Below, piece after piece: positions 16,800 to 24,099 of a DNA stretch of 34,376 nucleotides. The DNA lies in contig FUHX01000058.1 of assembly GCA_900163555.1 (NCBI GenBank), positions 1-34,376 of the forward strand. The letters are read 5' to 3'. Both the position numbers and the translations under genes were made by a program. Every line of letters begins with the position of its first letter. Position 1 is the stretch's first letter. The stretch comes from Actinomycetales bacterium JB111 (GTDB lineage Bacteria > Actinomycetota > Actinomycetes > Actinomycetales > Actinomycetaceae). The notes beneath the pieces are model-generated. The model made no database searches, had not been told where the DNA came from, and worked only from the letters and a program-made list of their open reading frames with translations.

Positions 16800-17393
16800 A
16801 TGCACCCGAGCCGCCGCCTGCTCGCCCTCGGCTCCGCCGTCGTGCTGGGACTGTCCCTCACCGCCTGCGGCGGTGACGACGACTCCACGACGACGGACGA
16901 CCCGCCGTCGCAGGACGGCACCACCGGCGGCGAGACCACGACGGAGGCCGGGTCGGACGGCGCGATCGGCCCGGACGACACGGGCGAGCTGCCCGAGGGC
17001 GTCGAGAACGTCACGAACGACTCGGACACGAACTCCCTGTCGGTCGGCGACCTCGAGGTGGCGGGCACGATCTCCGCCGAGTGCCTCGGCAACGACCTCG
17101 GGCTCGTGATCTCCCTGAACGGCGAGGACGACGCCTACGGGGACGTCAGCGCGGTGCTGTCCTTCCAGGACGGCGCGCTCACCTCGGTCCTCGTCCAGAC
17201 GACCAGCTCCCCCGACGGCGACGCCCCGTTCATGTGGGCGACCTCCTCCGCGCCGGGCGAAGAGCTCACCGTGAGCGCCGAGGACGACGGCGGCGTGTGG
17301 ACCGCGACGGGCGAGATCAACGGCCTGGACATGTCGACGGGGACGGAGATGGACGCCGACCCGATCGACGTCGTGGCCGACTGCTCCGCCTGA
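16800..17393 (+). CDS. Secreted lipoprotein, LpqH (19-kDa antigen)-like
   Basis: This 197-residue protein has a lipoprotein signal peptide: MHPSRR, a hydrophobic stretch, and lipobox LTAC with acylated C23. An Asp/Thr-rich disordered linker to about residue 75 follows. The C-terminal domain starts at about VGDLEVAGTISAEC, includes TATGEINGLDM, and ends in DCSA. This spacing of two cysteines, a TG..xGxDM motif and a terminal xxCS resembles the mycobacterial LpqH/19-kDa antigen family. That match is from memory and should be tested. AGGAG 5 nt before ATG 16800 fixes the start. It would be anchored on the outer face of the membrane. A short 6-bp hairpin (17402-17416) follows its stop. Confidence 0.8.
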   Translation: MHPSRRLLALGSAVVLGLSLTACGGDDDSTTTDDPPSQDGTTGGETTTEAGSDGAIGPDDTGELPEGVENVTNDSDTNSLSVGDLEVAGTISAECLGNDLGLVISLNGEDDAYGDVSAVLSFQDGALTSVLVQTTSSPDGDAPFMWATSSAPGEELTVSAEDDGGVWTATGEINGLDMSTGTEMDADPIDVVADCSA

Positions 17394-17423
17394 GTCCGGG
17401 CCGGGGCGTCGCCCCGTACCCCG

Positions 17424-17429
17424 TACCCT
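17424..17429 (+). promoter_or_regulatory. Putative -10 box, leaderless PemK-like transcript
   Basis: TACCCT lies 7 nt before ATG 17437, where no ribosome binding site exists. Transcription would begin at the ATG. Confidence 0.5.
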
Positions 17430-17436
17430 TCTGGCC

Positions 17437-18039
17437 ATGGGAATCGCCGGTCGACTGCGCGCCATCGCCACCTCCGTCCTCCGCGACGTCACGCGGGAGG
17501 GGCAGCGGCGGCTGCGCTCCGCCACCCGCTCCGGCGGCGGCTCGAACCGCCGGGGCTCCGGCGAGGGCCGGTCCCGGGGCGAGGGCCGGCCGGTCGACGC
17601 GGGCCGCGCCGAGCAGCGGCGCCTGGACGTCGTCACCCCGTACGACGTCGGCGCCAACGGTCTGCCCACGCTCGCCTACACACCCCATGACGACGACCGG
17701 GCCGACCCGGGCGAGGTCGTCTGGGCGTGGGTCCCCTACGACGAGAACGACGGCCGCGGCAAGGACCGGCCGGTCCTCGTGCTCGCGCGGGTCGAGGGCG
17801 GGGTCCTGGGCGTGCAGATGACGTCGAAGGACCGCGCGGACGGCGGCGTGTTCACCGACCGGTTCGGCCACGAGTGGATCGACGTCGGCTCCGGCGGCTG
17901 GGACAACGAGGGCCGCGAGTCCGAGGCGCGCCTCGACCGGATCCTGCACCTGCCCGACCCCACGGTGCGTCGGGAGGGCGGCGCGCTGGACCGGAAGATG
18001 TTCGAACGTGTGACCGAGGTCCTTGCCCAGAGATACTGA
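17437..18039 (+). CDS. PemK/MazF-like protein, solitary
   Basis: This 200-residue protein looks like a type II toxin-antitoxin PemK/MazF family member. The core (about 85-195) has GEVVWAWVPYDENDGRGKDRPVLVLAR, in which the G-x-x-x-D/K-x-RPVLVL pattern marks the SH3-like barrel. It is preceded by a basic, Arg/Gly-rich N-terminal region of about 60 residues that is not typical of toxins. No antitoxin gene lies next to it. Proteins of this kind occur just upstream of rpsT in many actinobacteria, so a conserved housekeeping role as an RNA-binding protein or nuclease is as likely as a toxin role. A -10 box 7 nt upstream suggests leaderless expression. Confidence 0.82.
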   Translation: MGIAGRLRAIATSVLRDVTREGQRRLRSATRSGGGSNRRGSGEGRSRGEGRPVDAGRAEQRRLDVVTPYDVGANGLPTLAYTPHDDDRADPGEVVWAWVPYDENDGRGKDRPVLVLARVEGGVLGVQMTSKDRADGGVFTDRFGHEWIDVGSGGWDNEGRESEARLDRILHLPDPTVRREGGALDRKMFERVTEVLAQRY

Positions 18040-18045
18040 GGACCC

Positions 18046-18074
18046 CTGACTCTGCGCGACCCCGCTGGTAATGT
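18046..18074 (+). promoter_or_regulatory. rpsT promoter
   Basis: CTGACT (18046-18051) and TAATGT (18069-18074) are separated by 17 nt, close to the vegetative consensus. They lie 133 nt before rpsT, giving a leader of about 125 nt. Confidence 0.65.
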
Positions 18075-18096
18075 GGGCGGCTGGGTCCGCAGTCCT

Positions 18097-18156
18097 TGAC
18101 GTCGGTCAGGGAGTGTCCGAGGCGCCTCACGCCCGGGTCCCGCCGACCGACCGTCA
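18097..18156 (+). other. rpsT leader with long-range pairing
   Basis: TGACGTCGGTC (18097-18107) can pair with GACCGACCGTCA (18145-18156) with a single bulged base, enclosing a G+C-rich loop. Ribosomal protein genes are often controlled by their own product through such leaders. S20 autoregulation is known in Escherichia coli, but whether this leader acts so is unknown. Confidence 0.35.
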
Positions 18157-18207
18157 GTACTCCCGCATCTGCGGGGTCGAACCGCCGATACGAGAAGGAA
18201 CAGCCAC

Positions 18208-18468
18208 GTGGCGAACATCAAGTCGAAGAAGAAGCGCATCCTCACCAACGAGAAGTCGCGCCTTCGCAACAAGGCAGTGAAGTCCGAGCTCCGCACCGAG
18301 GTCCGTCGCGTGCGCGAGGCCGTCGCCGCCGGCAAGAAGGAGGAGGCCAGCTCCGCGCTGACCGTCGCCTCCCGCAAGCTGGACAAGGCCGTCTCCAAGG
18401 GCGTCATCCACATCAACCAGGCCGCGAACCGCAAGTCGAAGCTCGCGAAGCAGGTCGCCGCTCTCTGA
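18208..18468 (+). CDS. rpsT: 30S ribosomal protein S20
   Basis: S20 is a primary 16S rRNA-binding protein of the small subunit. The 86-residue sequence has the typical start [11 protein letters not shown], the motif [11 protein letters not shown] and the C-terminal [16 protein letters not shown]. The GTG start is preceded by AGAAGGAA. It is a single gene with its own promoter and a strong terminator. Its place near lepA and holA matches the conserved actinobacterial order. Confidence 0.98.
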   Translation: MANIKSKKKRILTNEKSRLRNKAVKSELRTEVRRVREAVAAGKKEEASSALTVASRKLDKAVSKGVIHINQAANRKSKLAKQVAAL

Positions 18469-18487
18469 GTCGGTTCTCGACGGTCGC

Positions 18488-18519
18488 AAGGGGTCTCCGC
18501 CACGGGCGGGGACCCCTTT
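18488..18519 (+). terminator. rpsT terminator
   Basis: A 14-bp stem with one G-U pair (18488-18501 with 18505-18518, loop ACG) is followed by a short T run, 19 nt after the rpsT stop. Confidence 0.85.
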
Positions 18520-18551
18520 CGTCACGCCCCGGTCCGTCTTGCCCCGGGCAG

Positions 18552-18573
18552 GGCCGCCCGACGACGGGTGGCC
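18552..18573 (-). terminator. Possible terminator of the glycosyltransferase gene
   Basis: A 9-bp stem with one wobble pair (18552-18560 with 18565-18573, loop ACGA) lies 3 nt beyond the leftward glycosyltransferase stop codon. No T-tract. Confidence 0.4.
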
Positions 18574-18576
18574 GGC

Positions 18577-19737
18577 TCAGCGGAAGAGGTTGACCAGGCG
18601 GCGGGGCGGCTGCGGCGCGGTGACGACCCGGTCGATCGCGTCCTCGTAGTGCCCGATGAGCTGGTCGCCGAGCGCCTCCCAGGAGCGCGGGAGCACCCGT
18701 CGCCGGCCCGCCTCTCCCATCCGGGCCCGCAGCTGCGGGTCGGCGGCGAGGCGGTCGATCGCCGCGGCCATGTCGTCGTCGTCCTCGGGGGCGTACAGGT
18801 AGCCGGTCTCCCCCACCCGCACGATGTCGAGCGGGCCGCCGGCGGCCGGCGCGACGACCGGCAGACCGGTCGCCATCGCCTCCTGCAGGGTCTGGCCGAA
18901 GGTCTCGTTCACGCCGGTGTGGACGAAGATGTCGAGCGCCGCATACGCGTCGCCGAGCTCGTCGCCGGACAGCCGGCCGGTGAACAGGGCGCGGTCGCCG
19001 AAGACCCGCTCGAGCGCGGGCCTGGACGGCCCCTCGCCCACGATGAGCAGGCGCAGGTTGTCGCGGCCGGCCAGGCGGGCGAGCCGCTCGACGCGCTTCT
19101 CCGAGGCGAGCCGGCCGATGTAGCCGACCACCACGGCGTCCTCGGGCGCGCCTGCCAGCAGGCGCTCCCGAAGGTGCCGGACCTGCTCGGTGGCGCGCCG
19201 ACGCGGGTGGTAGAGCACGGCGTCGACGCCGCGGGACCACTCCCGCACGCGCTCGACGCCGTTGGACTCGAGGTCCTCGATCGTCGGCCTCGACGGGGCG
19301 AGCGTCATGTCCGCCATGTTGTGGACCGTGCGCAGCCAGCGCCAGATGACCGGGGAGGTCGCCGACAGCCCGTGCTTGCGGGCGAAGCCCGCGACGTCGG
19401 TCTGGAAGATCGCCACGGTGGGGATGCCGCGCCAGCGGGCCTCCGTCACGGCCTGGGCGCCGAGCCCGAACGGGGCGGCGACGTGAAGGACGTGCGGGTC
19501 GAAGGCGTCGAGGATGCGGGAGATCGCCGAGGACACGAGCCCGACCTGCAGGCCGCCGTACCGGAACGACGGCACGGTGACCACGGGGAAGCCCGCGTAC
19601 TGGCGCGGGGCCGGGCCGGGGCAGACAACGACGGCCTCGTGCCCGCGCAGCCGGAGGTGGTCGAGGACCCGGAGGACGGAGTTCGTGACCCCGTTCGTCG
19701 ACGGAATGAACGACTCGGTGACGATCGCTACCCGCAT
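18577..19737 (-). CDS. GT4-family glycosyltransferase (mannosyltransferase-like)
   Basis: This 386-residue GT-B glycosyltransferase of family GT4 opens with MRVAIVTESFIPSTNGVTNS, a pattern seen in GDP-mannose-dependent alpha-mannosyltransferases of actinobacteria such as MgtA. The C-terminal nucleotide-sugar domain has GRLASEKRVERL, VGEGPSR and the EX7E motif (E278, E286) in NETFGQTLQEA. It probably acts at the inner face of the membrane in lipoglycan or glycolipid mannosylation (inference from family). The start is the canonical MRVAIV; an ATG 51 nt upstream is in frame but has no ribosome binding site. The neighbouring MFS gene is 208 nt upstream and likely a separate unit. Confidence 0.9.
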   Translation of the reverse strand: MRVAIVTESFIPSTNGVTNSVLRVLDHLRLRGHEAVVVCPGPAPRQYAGFPVVTVPSFRYGGLQVGLVSSAISRILDAFDPHVLHVAAPFGLGAQAVTEARWRGIPTVAIFQTDVAGFARKHGLSATSPVIWRWLRTVHNMADMTLAPSRPTIEDLESNGVERVREWSRGVDAVLYHPRRRATEQVRHLRERLLAGAPEDAVVVGYIGRLASEKRVERLARLAGRDNLRLLIVGEGPSRPALERVFGDRALFTGRLSGDELGDAYAALDIFVHTGVNETFGQTLQEAMATGLPVVAPAAGGPLDIVRVGETGYLYAPEDDDDMAAAIDRLAADPQLRARMGEAGRRRVLPRSWEALGDQLIGHYEDAIDRVVTAPQPPRRLVNLFR

Positions 19738-19823
19738 CGGTCCACGATGTCGCGCCCGGGTGTCCTGCTCCCTGCTCACGGTCCCCATTGTGGTGGACGG
19801 CGGGTAAACGGTGCTCTGCCACG

Positions 19824-19841
19824 CCGGGGAGCGCTCCCCGG
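19824..19841. terminator. Perfect palindrome after the MFS gene, possible terminator
   Basis: CCGGGGAGC and GCTCCCCGG abut as an 18-nt perfect palindrome about 105 nt beyond the MFS stop codon and 87 nt upstream of the glycosyltransferase start. It could terminate the MFS transcript. A protein-binding site is the alternative. Confidence 0.35.
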
Positions 19842-19945
19842 ACCGGTCGCCGAGCCGATCGGACCGGGCTCCGACCCGGTCGACAGGGACACCCAGCCGA
19901 CTGGAACGGCGCCCGAAGCCGGCCGGACCGCGGTCCCCGACCCGG

Positions 19946-21397
19946 TCACTCCTCGAGGACCTGGCCCCGCTTCTCGGTGAGCAGCAGGGCACCGACCGCC
20001 GCGAGCCCGAACGCGATGGCGAACATCGTGAACGCGAGCGGCGCCCCGCCGGCACCGAGGAACACCGGCACCGCGAAGGGGGCGATGATCGAGGCGATGC
20101 GGCCGAAGCCCGCGGCCCAGCCCGCGCCGGACCCGCGCACGGCCGTCGGGTACATCTCCGGGGTGACCGCGTACAGCGCGCCCCACGCCCCGAGGCAGAA
20201 GAACGACAGGATGCAGCCGGCCGTGATGATCTGCCACGGCTCCTCGGCGAGGGCGAACAGGCCGGCGGCGACGCCGGAGCCCACGAGGAACGTGGCGAGC
20301 GTGGCGCGGCGGCCCCACTTCTCGATGAGGATCGCGGCGACCAGGTAGCCGGGCAGCTGCGCGAGCGTGATGATGACGACGTAGCCGAACGACTTCGTGA
20401 GGGACGCGCCGTCGTCGGACAGGATCTTCGGGAGCCAGGTGAAGGCGCCGTAGTACGCGAAGTTGAGGAAGAACCACGCCAGCCACAGGCCGATGGTGCG
20501 ACGGCGCAGGCGGCTCGAGAACAGCGAGGCCACGCCGGGCCGGAGGTCGTCGCCGGCCACCTGGGCGACATCGGACGGCGCCGCCACGCCCGAGGTCGCG
20601 GTGCGGGACAGCGACGAGCGCGGTGAGTCCTCGAACGTGCGGACGGCCTTCTCGGCGGCGTCGTGGCGGCCCTTGGACTCCAGGTAGCGGACGGACTCCG
20701 GGATGCGCGCGCGGACGTACAGCGCGAACAGGGCGGGAACCGCGCCGATGACGAGAGCCCAGCGCCAGCCGTTCTCGTACTCGGCGACCACGAAGTAGCC
20801 GATGATCGCGGCGAAGAGCCAGCCGACCGCCCAGAAGGCCTCGAGGATGACGATGACCCGCCCGCGGATCCTGGCGGGGGCGAACTCGGAGACGAGGGTG
20901 GAGGCGACCGGGAGCTCGGAGCCCAGTCCGAGCCCGACGACGAAGCGCAGGAGCACGAAGTACGCCAGGCCGGTCGCGAGGGCCGACGCCCCCGTCGCGA
21001 TGCCATAGATCAGCAGGGTGAGGGCGAAGACGGTCCGGCGTCCGATCTTGTCCGCGAGGAGCCCGCCGAACGACGCGCCGATCGCCATGCCGACGAAGCC
21101 CATCGAGATCGCGAGGCTGATCTGCGCGTTCGAGAGGTCCCACTCGATGGCGAGGGCCGTGATGACGAAGGAGATGAGGCCGACGTCCATGGCGTCGAGC
21201 GCCCAGCCGATGCCGGACCCGCCGAGCAGTCGGGAGTGCTCCTTCGTGAAGGGCAGGCGGTCGAGCCGCTCGGTGCGCGTAAGCGTGGTGGCGCCGTCGG
21301 GGGCCGCGCCGGCACTGCCGTCGGCCCCGTTCGCGGGCACGCCGCTCGGAGGGGTGGTGCTCGAGGGGTCGGCGCCCGGGGCGAGGCCGTCGGCCAT
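19946..21397 (-). CDS. MFS transporter, metabolite:H+ symporter/sugar porter type
   Basis: This 483-residue integral membrane protein shows about 12 hydrophobic segments after a disordered 45-residue N-terminus. Loop signatures ADKIGRR (after helix 2) and IEKWGRR (after helix 8), RFVVGLGLGSELP in helix 4 and PESVRYLESKGRH in the central loop identify the major facilitator superfamily, of the sugar-porter / NiaP / SV2-like branch. The start ATG follows GGAAGGACA. The substrate is not readable; nicotinate, aromatic acids or sugars are possibilities. Neighbours give no clue. Confidence 0.92.
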   Translation of the reverse strand: MADGLAPGADPSSTTPPSGVPANGADGSAGAAPDGATTLTRTERLDRLPFTKEHSRLLGGSGIGWALDAMDVGLISFVITALAIEWDLSNAQISLAISMGFVGMAIGASFGGLLADKIGRRTVFALTLLIYGIATGASALATGLAYFVLLRFVVGLGLGSELPVASTLVSEFAPARIRGRVIVILEAFWAVGWLFAAIIGYFVVAEYENGWRWALVIGAVPALFALYVRARIPESVRYLESKGRHDAAEKAVRTFEDSPRSSLSRTATSGVAAPSDVAQVAGDDLRPGVASLFSSRLRRRTIGLWLAWFFLNFAYYGAFTWLPKILSDDGASLTKSFGYVVIITLAQLPGYLVAAILIEKWGRRATLATFLVGSGVAAGLFALAEEPWQIITAGCILSFFCLGAWGALYAVTPEMYPTAVRGSGAGWAAGFGRIASIIAPFAVPVFLGAGGAPLAFTMFAIAFGLAAVGALLLTEKRGQVLEE

Positions 21398-21498
21398 GAC
21401 TGTCCTTCCCGCCCGGACCGGCTCCGGACGGTCGAAATGTACTCCCCCGCCAGGCCGGTCTCGTCCGGCGGACGGGATCGTCCCGGCAGGTGGATGGT

Positions 21499-22476
21499 CT
21501 AGCGGCTGCGGTTCTCGGCCACGCGCCGCACGGCGCGCTCGGCGGCGAAGACCGGATCGCGGGACAGGCCCTTGACCTCGGCGTCGGCCGCTGCGACCAC
21601 GCCGATCGCGGCGGCGAGGCCGTGGGGCGTCCAGCCGGCCAGCTCGCGCCGCGCGCGATCGACCTGCCAGGGCGCCAGGCCCTTCGGCGCGGGGCCGCGC
21701 CGGGACCCGGAGACGAGCGCCATGGCCCGCAGCTTCGCCGCCAGGGCGGCGACGATCGGCACGGGCCCGGTCCCGGTGGCCACGGCGTGCCGGTAGAGCG
21801 CCACGGCCTGCCCGAGGCGGCCGGCGACGGCCGCGTCCGCGACCTCGAACCCGGTCGCCTCGTGGCGGCCGGCGTGGAACCTGCGGACCTGGTCGACCGT
21901 GATCTCGCCGCTGGAGTCGGCAAGGAGCTGGCTGACGGAGGCCGCGAGCTCCGCGACGTCGGAGCCGAGGGCGTCCACCAGGGCGGTGACCGCCCCGGGC
22001 TCGATGCGGCCGCGGGCGCGCTTGACGTCCGCGCGCACAAGGTCGGCCTTCTCGTTGTCCCGCTTGATGGCGTCGCACCTGACGACCGGGAACCCGGCCT
22101 TCTCGACGGCGTCGAGCAGCTTCTTCCCGCGGGTGCCGCTGTGGTGGCGCATGAGGATGACGACGTCGGGCGCCGGGTCCTCGAGGTAGGTGAGGACGTC
22201 CTCGAGGAGGCCGTCGGTGAGCGTCTCGAGGTGGTCGATGTGGATGAGCCGCGGCTCGCCGAACAGGGAGGCGCTCGTCAGGTGCGCGAGGCTGCCCTTG
22301 TCGTAGGCGGCGGCGTCGATCCGCGTGATCTCCACGGACGGGTCCGCCTCGCGCGCCTGCGCGATGACCGATCGCTCCGCGCGCTCGGCGAGGACCGCCT
22401 CCGGTCCCCGGACGAGGACCACCCGGTCGGGCTCGACGGTCTCCCACGAGGGTCCCGATGCTGTCCGTGCGTGCAC
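21499..22476 (-). CDS. holA: DNA polymerase III subunit delta
   Basis: The delta subunit is the wrench of the clamp loader that opens the beta clamp. The protein of about 325 residues has the actinobacterial HolA pattern: PDRVVLVRGPEAVLAERA at the N-terminus, YLEDPAPDVVILMRHHSGTRGKKLLDAVEKAG in the middle, and a C-terminal WQVDRARRELAGW segment. There is no functional P-loop, as expected for delta. The start is uncertain: GTG 22476 (HARTASGPSW) is preferred by family length, but in-frame ATG 22518 and GTG 22524 also exist, and none has a strong ribosome binding site. In most actinobacteria holA follows comEC; here three lipoprotein-type genes intervene. Confidence 0.93.
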   Translation of the reverse strand: MHARTASGPSWETVEPDRVVLVRGPEAVLAERAERSVIAQAREADPSVEITRIDAAAYDKGSLAHLTSASLFGEPRLIHIDHLETLTDGLLEDVLTYLEDPAPDVVILMRHHSGTRGKKLLDAVEKAGFPVVRCDAIKRDNEKADLVRADVKRARGRIEPGAVTALVDALGSDVAELAASVSQLLADSSGEITVDQVRRFHAGRHEATGFEVADAAVAGRLGQAVALYRHAVATGTGPVPIVAALAAKLRAMALVSGSRRGPAPKGLAPWQVDRARRELAGWTPHGLAAAIGVVAAADAEVKGLSRDPVFAAERAVRRVAENRSR

Positions 22477-22563
22477 GGGTCCAGCCTGCCACGCGGCGCC
22501 CACGCGGGTGGGCACCATCCACACGAGAGCGCCGGAACGATGGCGGTGCGCAGGCGCCCGAGC

Positions 22564-23199
22564 TCAGTCCTCCGCGTCGTCGGACGCGGACTGGAAGGCC
22601 GACCCCTCGACCGGGTCGGCCGTGACGAGCAGGCAGAGGACCTCGGTGTCGTCGGAGTCGTTCCAGGAGTCCTCGGACGGGACGAGCGCGTCAACGCTGT
22701 AGTCCGACGTGTCCTCCCCACCGACGTAGGCGGTGAGCTGGCTCGAGCAGCGGCTGTCGGACTCGTCGCGTACGGCGGAGTCGCCGGGGAAGTCGCCCTC
22801 GGGCAGGTTGAACGTGTAGTAGACCTCGGCGCGGTGGTTGCCGTCGCACGAGATGGGTCGGCCGACCTCCGGCTCGTCGAGGCACTGGCCCGGGTCGGCC
22901 GTGAAGACGTTGTCCGAGTCCGACGACGGGCTGCCCGTGTCGAAGTCGTCGAGCGTCAGCTCAAGGGTGCGGGTCGGCAGCTCGCCCGTGGGCTCGTCGC
23001 CCGCGCCGCCACTCGTCGGCTGCTCGCCGGCGTCGTCGGTCGGGGCGCCGAACGGGTTCTCGTCCTCCCAGGAGGTGCCCGCCGTCGTCGGCGCGTCGTC
23101 CTGGGGCCCGCGCCCGCACCCGGCCAGGGAGGCCGTCGCCAGGGTCGCGAGCGCGATCCACGCGCCCACCGTCCGTCCGCGGTGGCTCGCTCGGCTCAT
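22564..23199 (-). CDS. Septum_form-like lipoprotein, paralog 1
   Basis: This 211-residue lipoprotein has lipobox SLAGC (C28), an acidic disordered linker to about residue 95, and a C-terminal domain. That domain has four conserved cysteines: DPGQC, PISC followed by NHRAEVYYT, SRC, and EVLCLLV, and then GSAFQS. The pattern GxC, SC-xxxH-xxEV, FPG, C, YVG, PS, EVxCLL resembles the actinobacterial septum formation family (Pfam Septum_form), which has no proven biochemical role. It has two close paralogs upstream at 23452 and 24341. AAGGGA precedes the ATG. It should sit on the outer membrane face with two disulfides (inference). Confidence 0.85.
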   Translation of the reverse strand: MSRASHRGRTVGAWIALATLATASLAGCGRGPQDDAPTTAGTSWEDENPFGAPTDDAGEQPTSGGAGDEPTGELPTRTLELTLDDFDTGSPSSDSDNVFTADPGQCLDEPEVGRPISCDGNHRAEVYYTFNLPEGDFPGDSAVRDESDSRCSSQLTAYVGGEDTSDYSVDALVPSEDSWNDSDDTEVLCLLVTADPVEGSAFQSASDDAED

Positions 23200-23372
23200 C
23201 TCGGATCCCTTCGCATCGACGATCGTCGTGTCCGCTCGCCCAGGCTAGGCGTCGAGGATGAGTCCGTGGTGAGGCCGTCCGCCAGTCGCGATGAGCGACG
23301 TATGAGAGTGAGCACAACGGGTCCGGTCCGACCCCGGCGATGATGGGGAGGCGGAAGTCCCTCGGACGCACG

Positions 23373-23410
23373 TCGACGGGGGCCGGCGATTACTCGCCGG
23401 CCCCCGTCGA
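23373..23410 (-). terminator. Terminator after lipoprotein paralog 2
   Basis: A perfect 17-bp stem (23373-23389 with 23394-23410) closes a loop that reads GTAA on the leftward strand, a GNRA-type tetraloop. It lies 41 nt beyond the stop of the gene at 23452 and upstream of paralog 1, so the paralogs are separate transcription units. The rest of 23200-23451 shows nothing certain beyond a possible TAGCCT box near 23245. Confidence 0.85.
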
Positions 23411-23451
23411 GGCCGTTCGTCAGCGGCCGAGGATCACTCGGCCGCCGCGGA

Positions 23452-24099
23452 TCACATGCCCGACTGGAAGGCGGAGCCCGTCACGGGCTCGGCGGAGTCG
23501 AGCAGGCAGATCACCTCAGTGTCGCCGGCCTGGCTGAACGTGGCCTCCGACGGGTACATCGAGGAGATCTCGAACGAGGACGACTCGTACGGGGCGCCGA
23601 CGTAGGCCTCGAACTGTGCCGAGCACTCGGTGCGGACCTCCTCCTGGATGGCCTCCTCACCCGGGAACTCCGTGTCGTCGATGTTGTACGTGTAGAACAC
23701 CTCGCGGTCGTGCGGGTCGTCGCACGAGATCATCGTGGAGGAGTCGACCGAGTCGATGCACTCGCCCGGGTTCGCGGTGAAGACGCCCGGGGCACCCTCG
23801 CCGTTGTCGAACTCGTCCAGGCTCGCGCCGGAGTCGCCACCGGTGTCGCCGTCCGTGCCCGCGTCGTCGCTCTCGGAGTCGGTGTCGGTGTCCGTGCCGG
23901 TGTCGTCGCTCTCGGTGTCGCCACCGGTGTCAGTGTCGGTGTCGGTGTCCGTGTCGCCGCCGTCGGGCTCGACGGTGCCGCCGCCGGTGGGGGGAGCAAT
24001 CGGCTCGTCGTCGCTGCACGCACCCAGGCCCAGGGCCAGGAACGGGAGCGCCGCAACGAGCGCCATCTTGCGTCGCGCTGTGAAAGTCGTGCGCTGCAT
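23452..24099 (-). CDS. Septum_form-like lipoprotein, paralog 2, with Asp-Thr repeat
   Basis: This 215-residue lipoprotein has lipobox LGAC (C28) and a linker (about 45-95) made of Thr-Asp, Ser-Asp and Gly repeats encoded by a degenerate GTGTCG-type hexamer array (about 23870-23965 on the plus strand). The domain shared with its neighbours follows: NPGEC, MISC-DDPHDREVFYTY, EFPGEE, TEC, AYVG, PSE, DTEVICLL, GSAFQS. GGAGGAATGAC before the ATG fixes the start. The message has a twin-hairpin 5' leader and its own terminator. The comEC reading frame overlaps its 5' portion in another frame. Confidence 0.86.
   Translation of the reverse strand: MQRTTFTARRKMALVAALPFLALGLGACSDDEPIAPPTGGGTVEPDGGDTDTDTDTDTGGDTESDDTGTDTDTDSESDDAGTDGDTGGDSGASLDEFDNGEGAPGVFTANPGECIDSVDSSTMISCDDPHDREVFYTYNIDDTEFPGEEAIQEEVRTECSAQFEAYVGAPYESSSFEISSMYPSEATFSQAGDTEVICLLDSAEPVTGSAFQSGM

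Noticed and set aside
19738-21006. Extension of the glycosyltransferase frame far upstream, giving an apparent 809-residue protein
   Set aside because: The extra part is Ser/Arg/Pro-rich shadow sequence of the MFS gene; the canonical MRVAIV start is at 19737.
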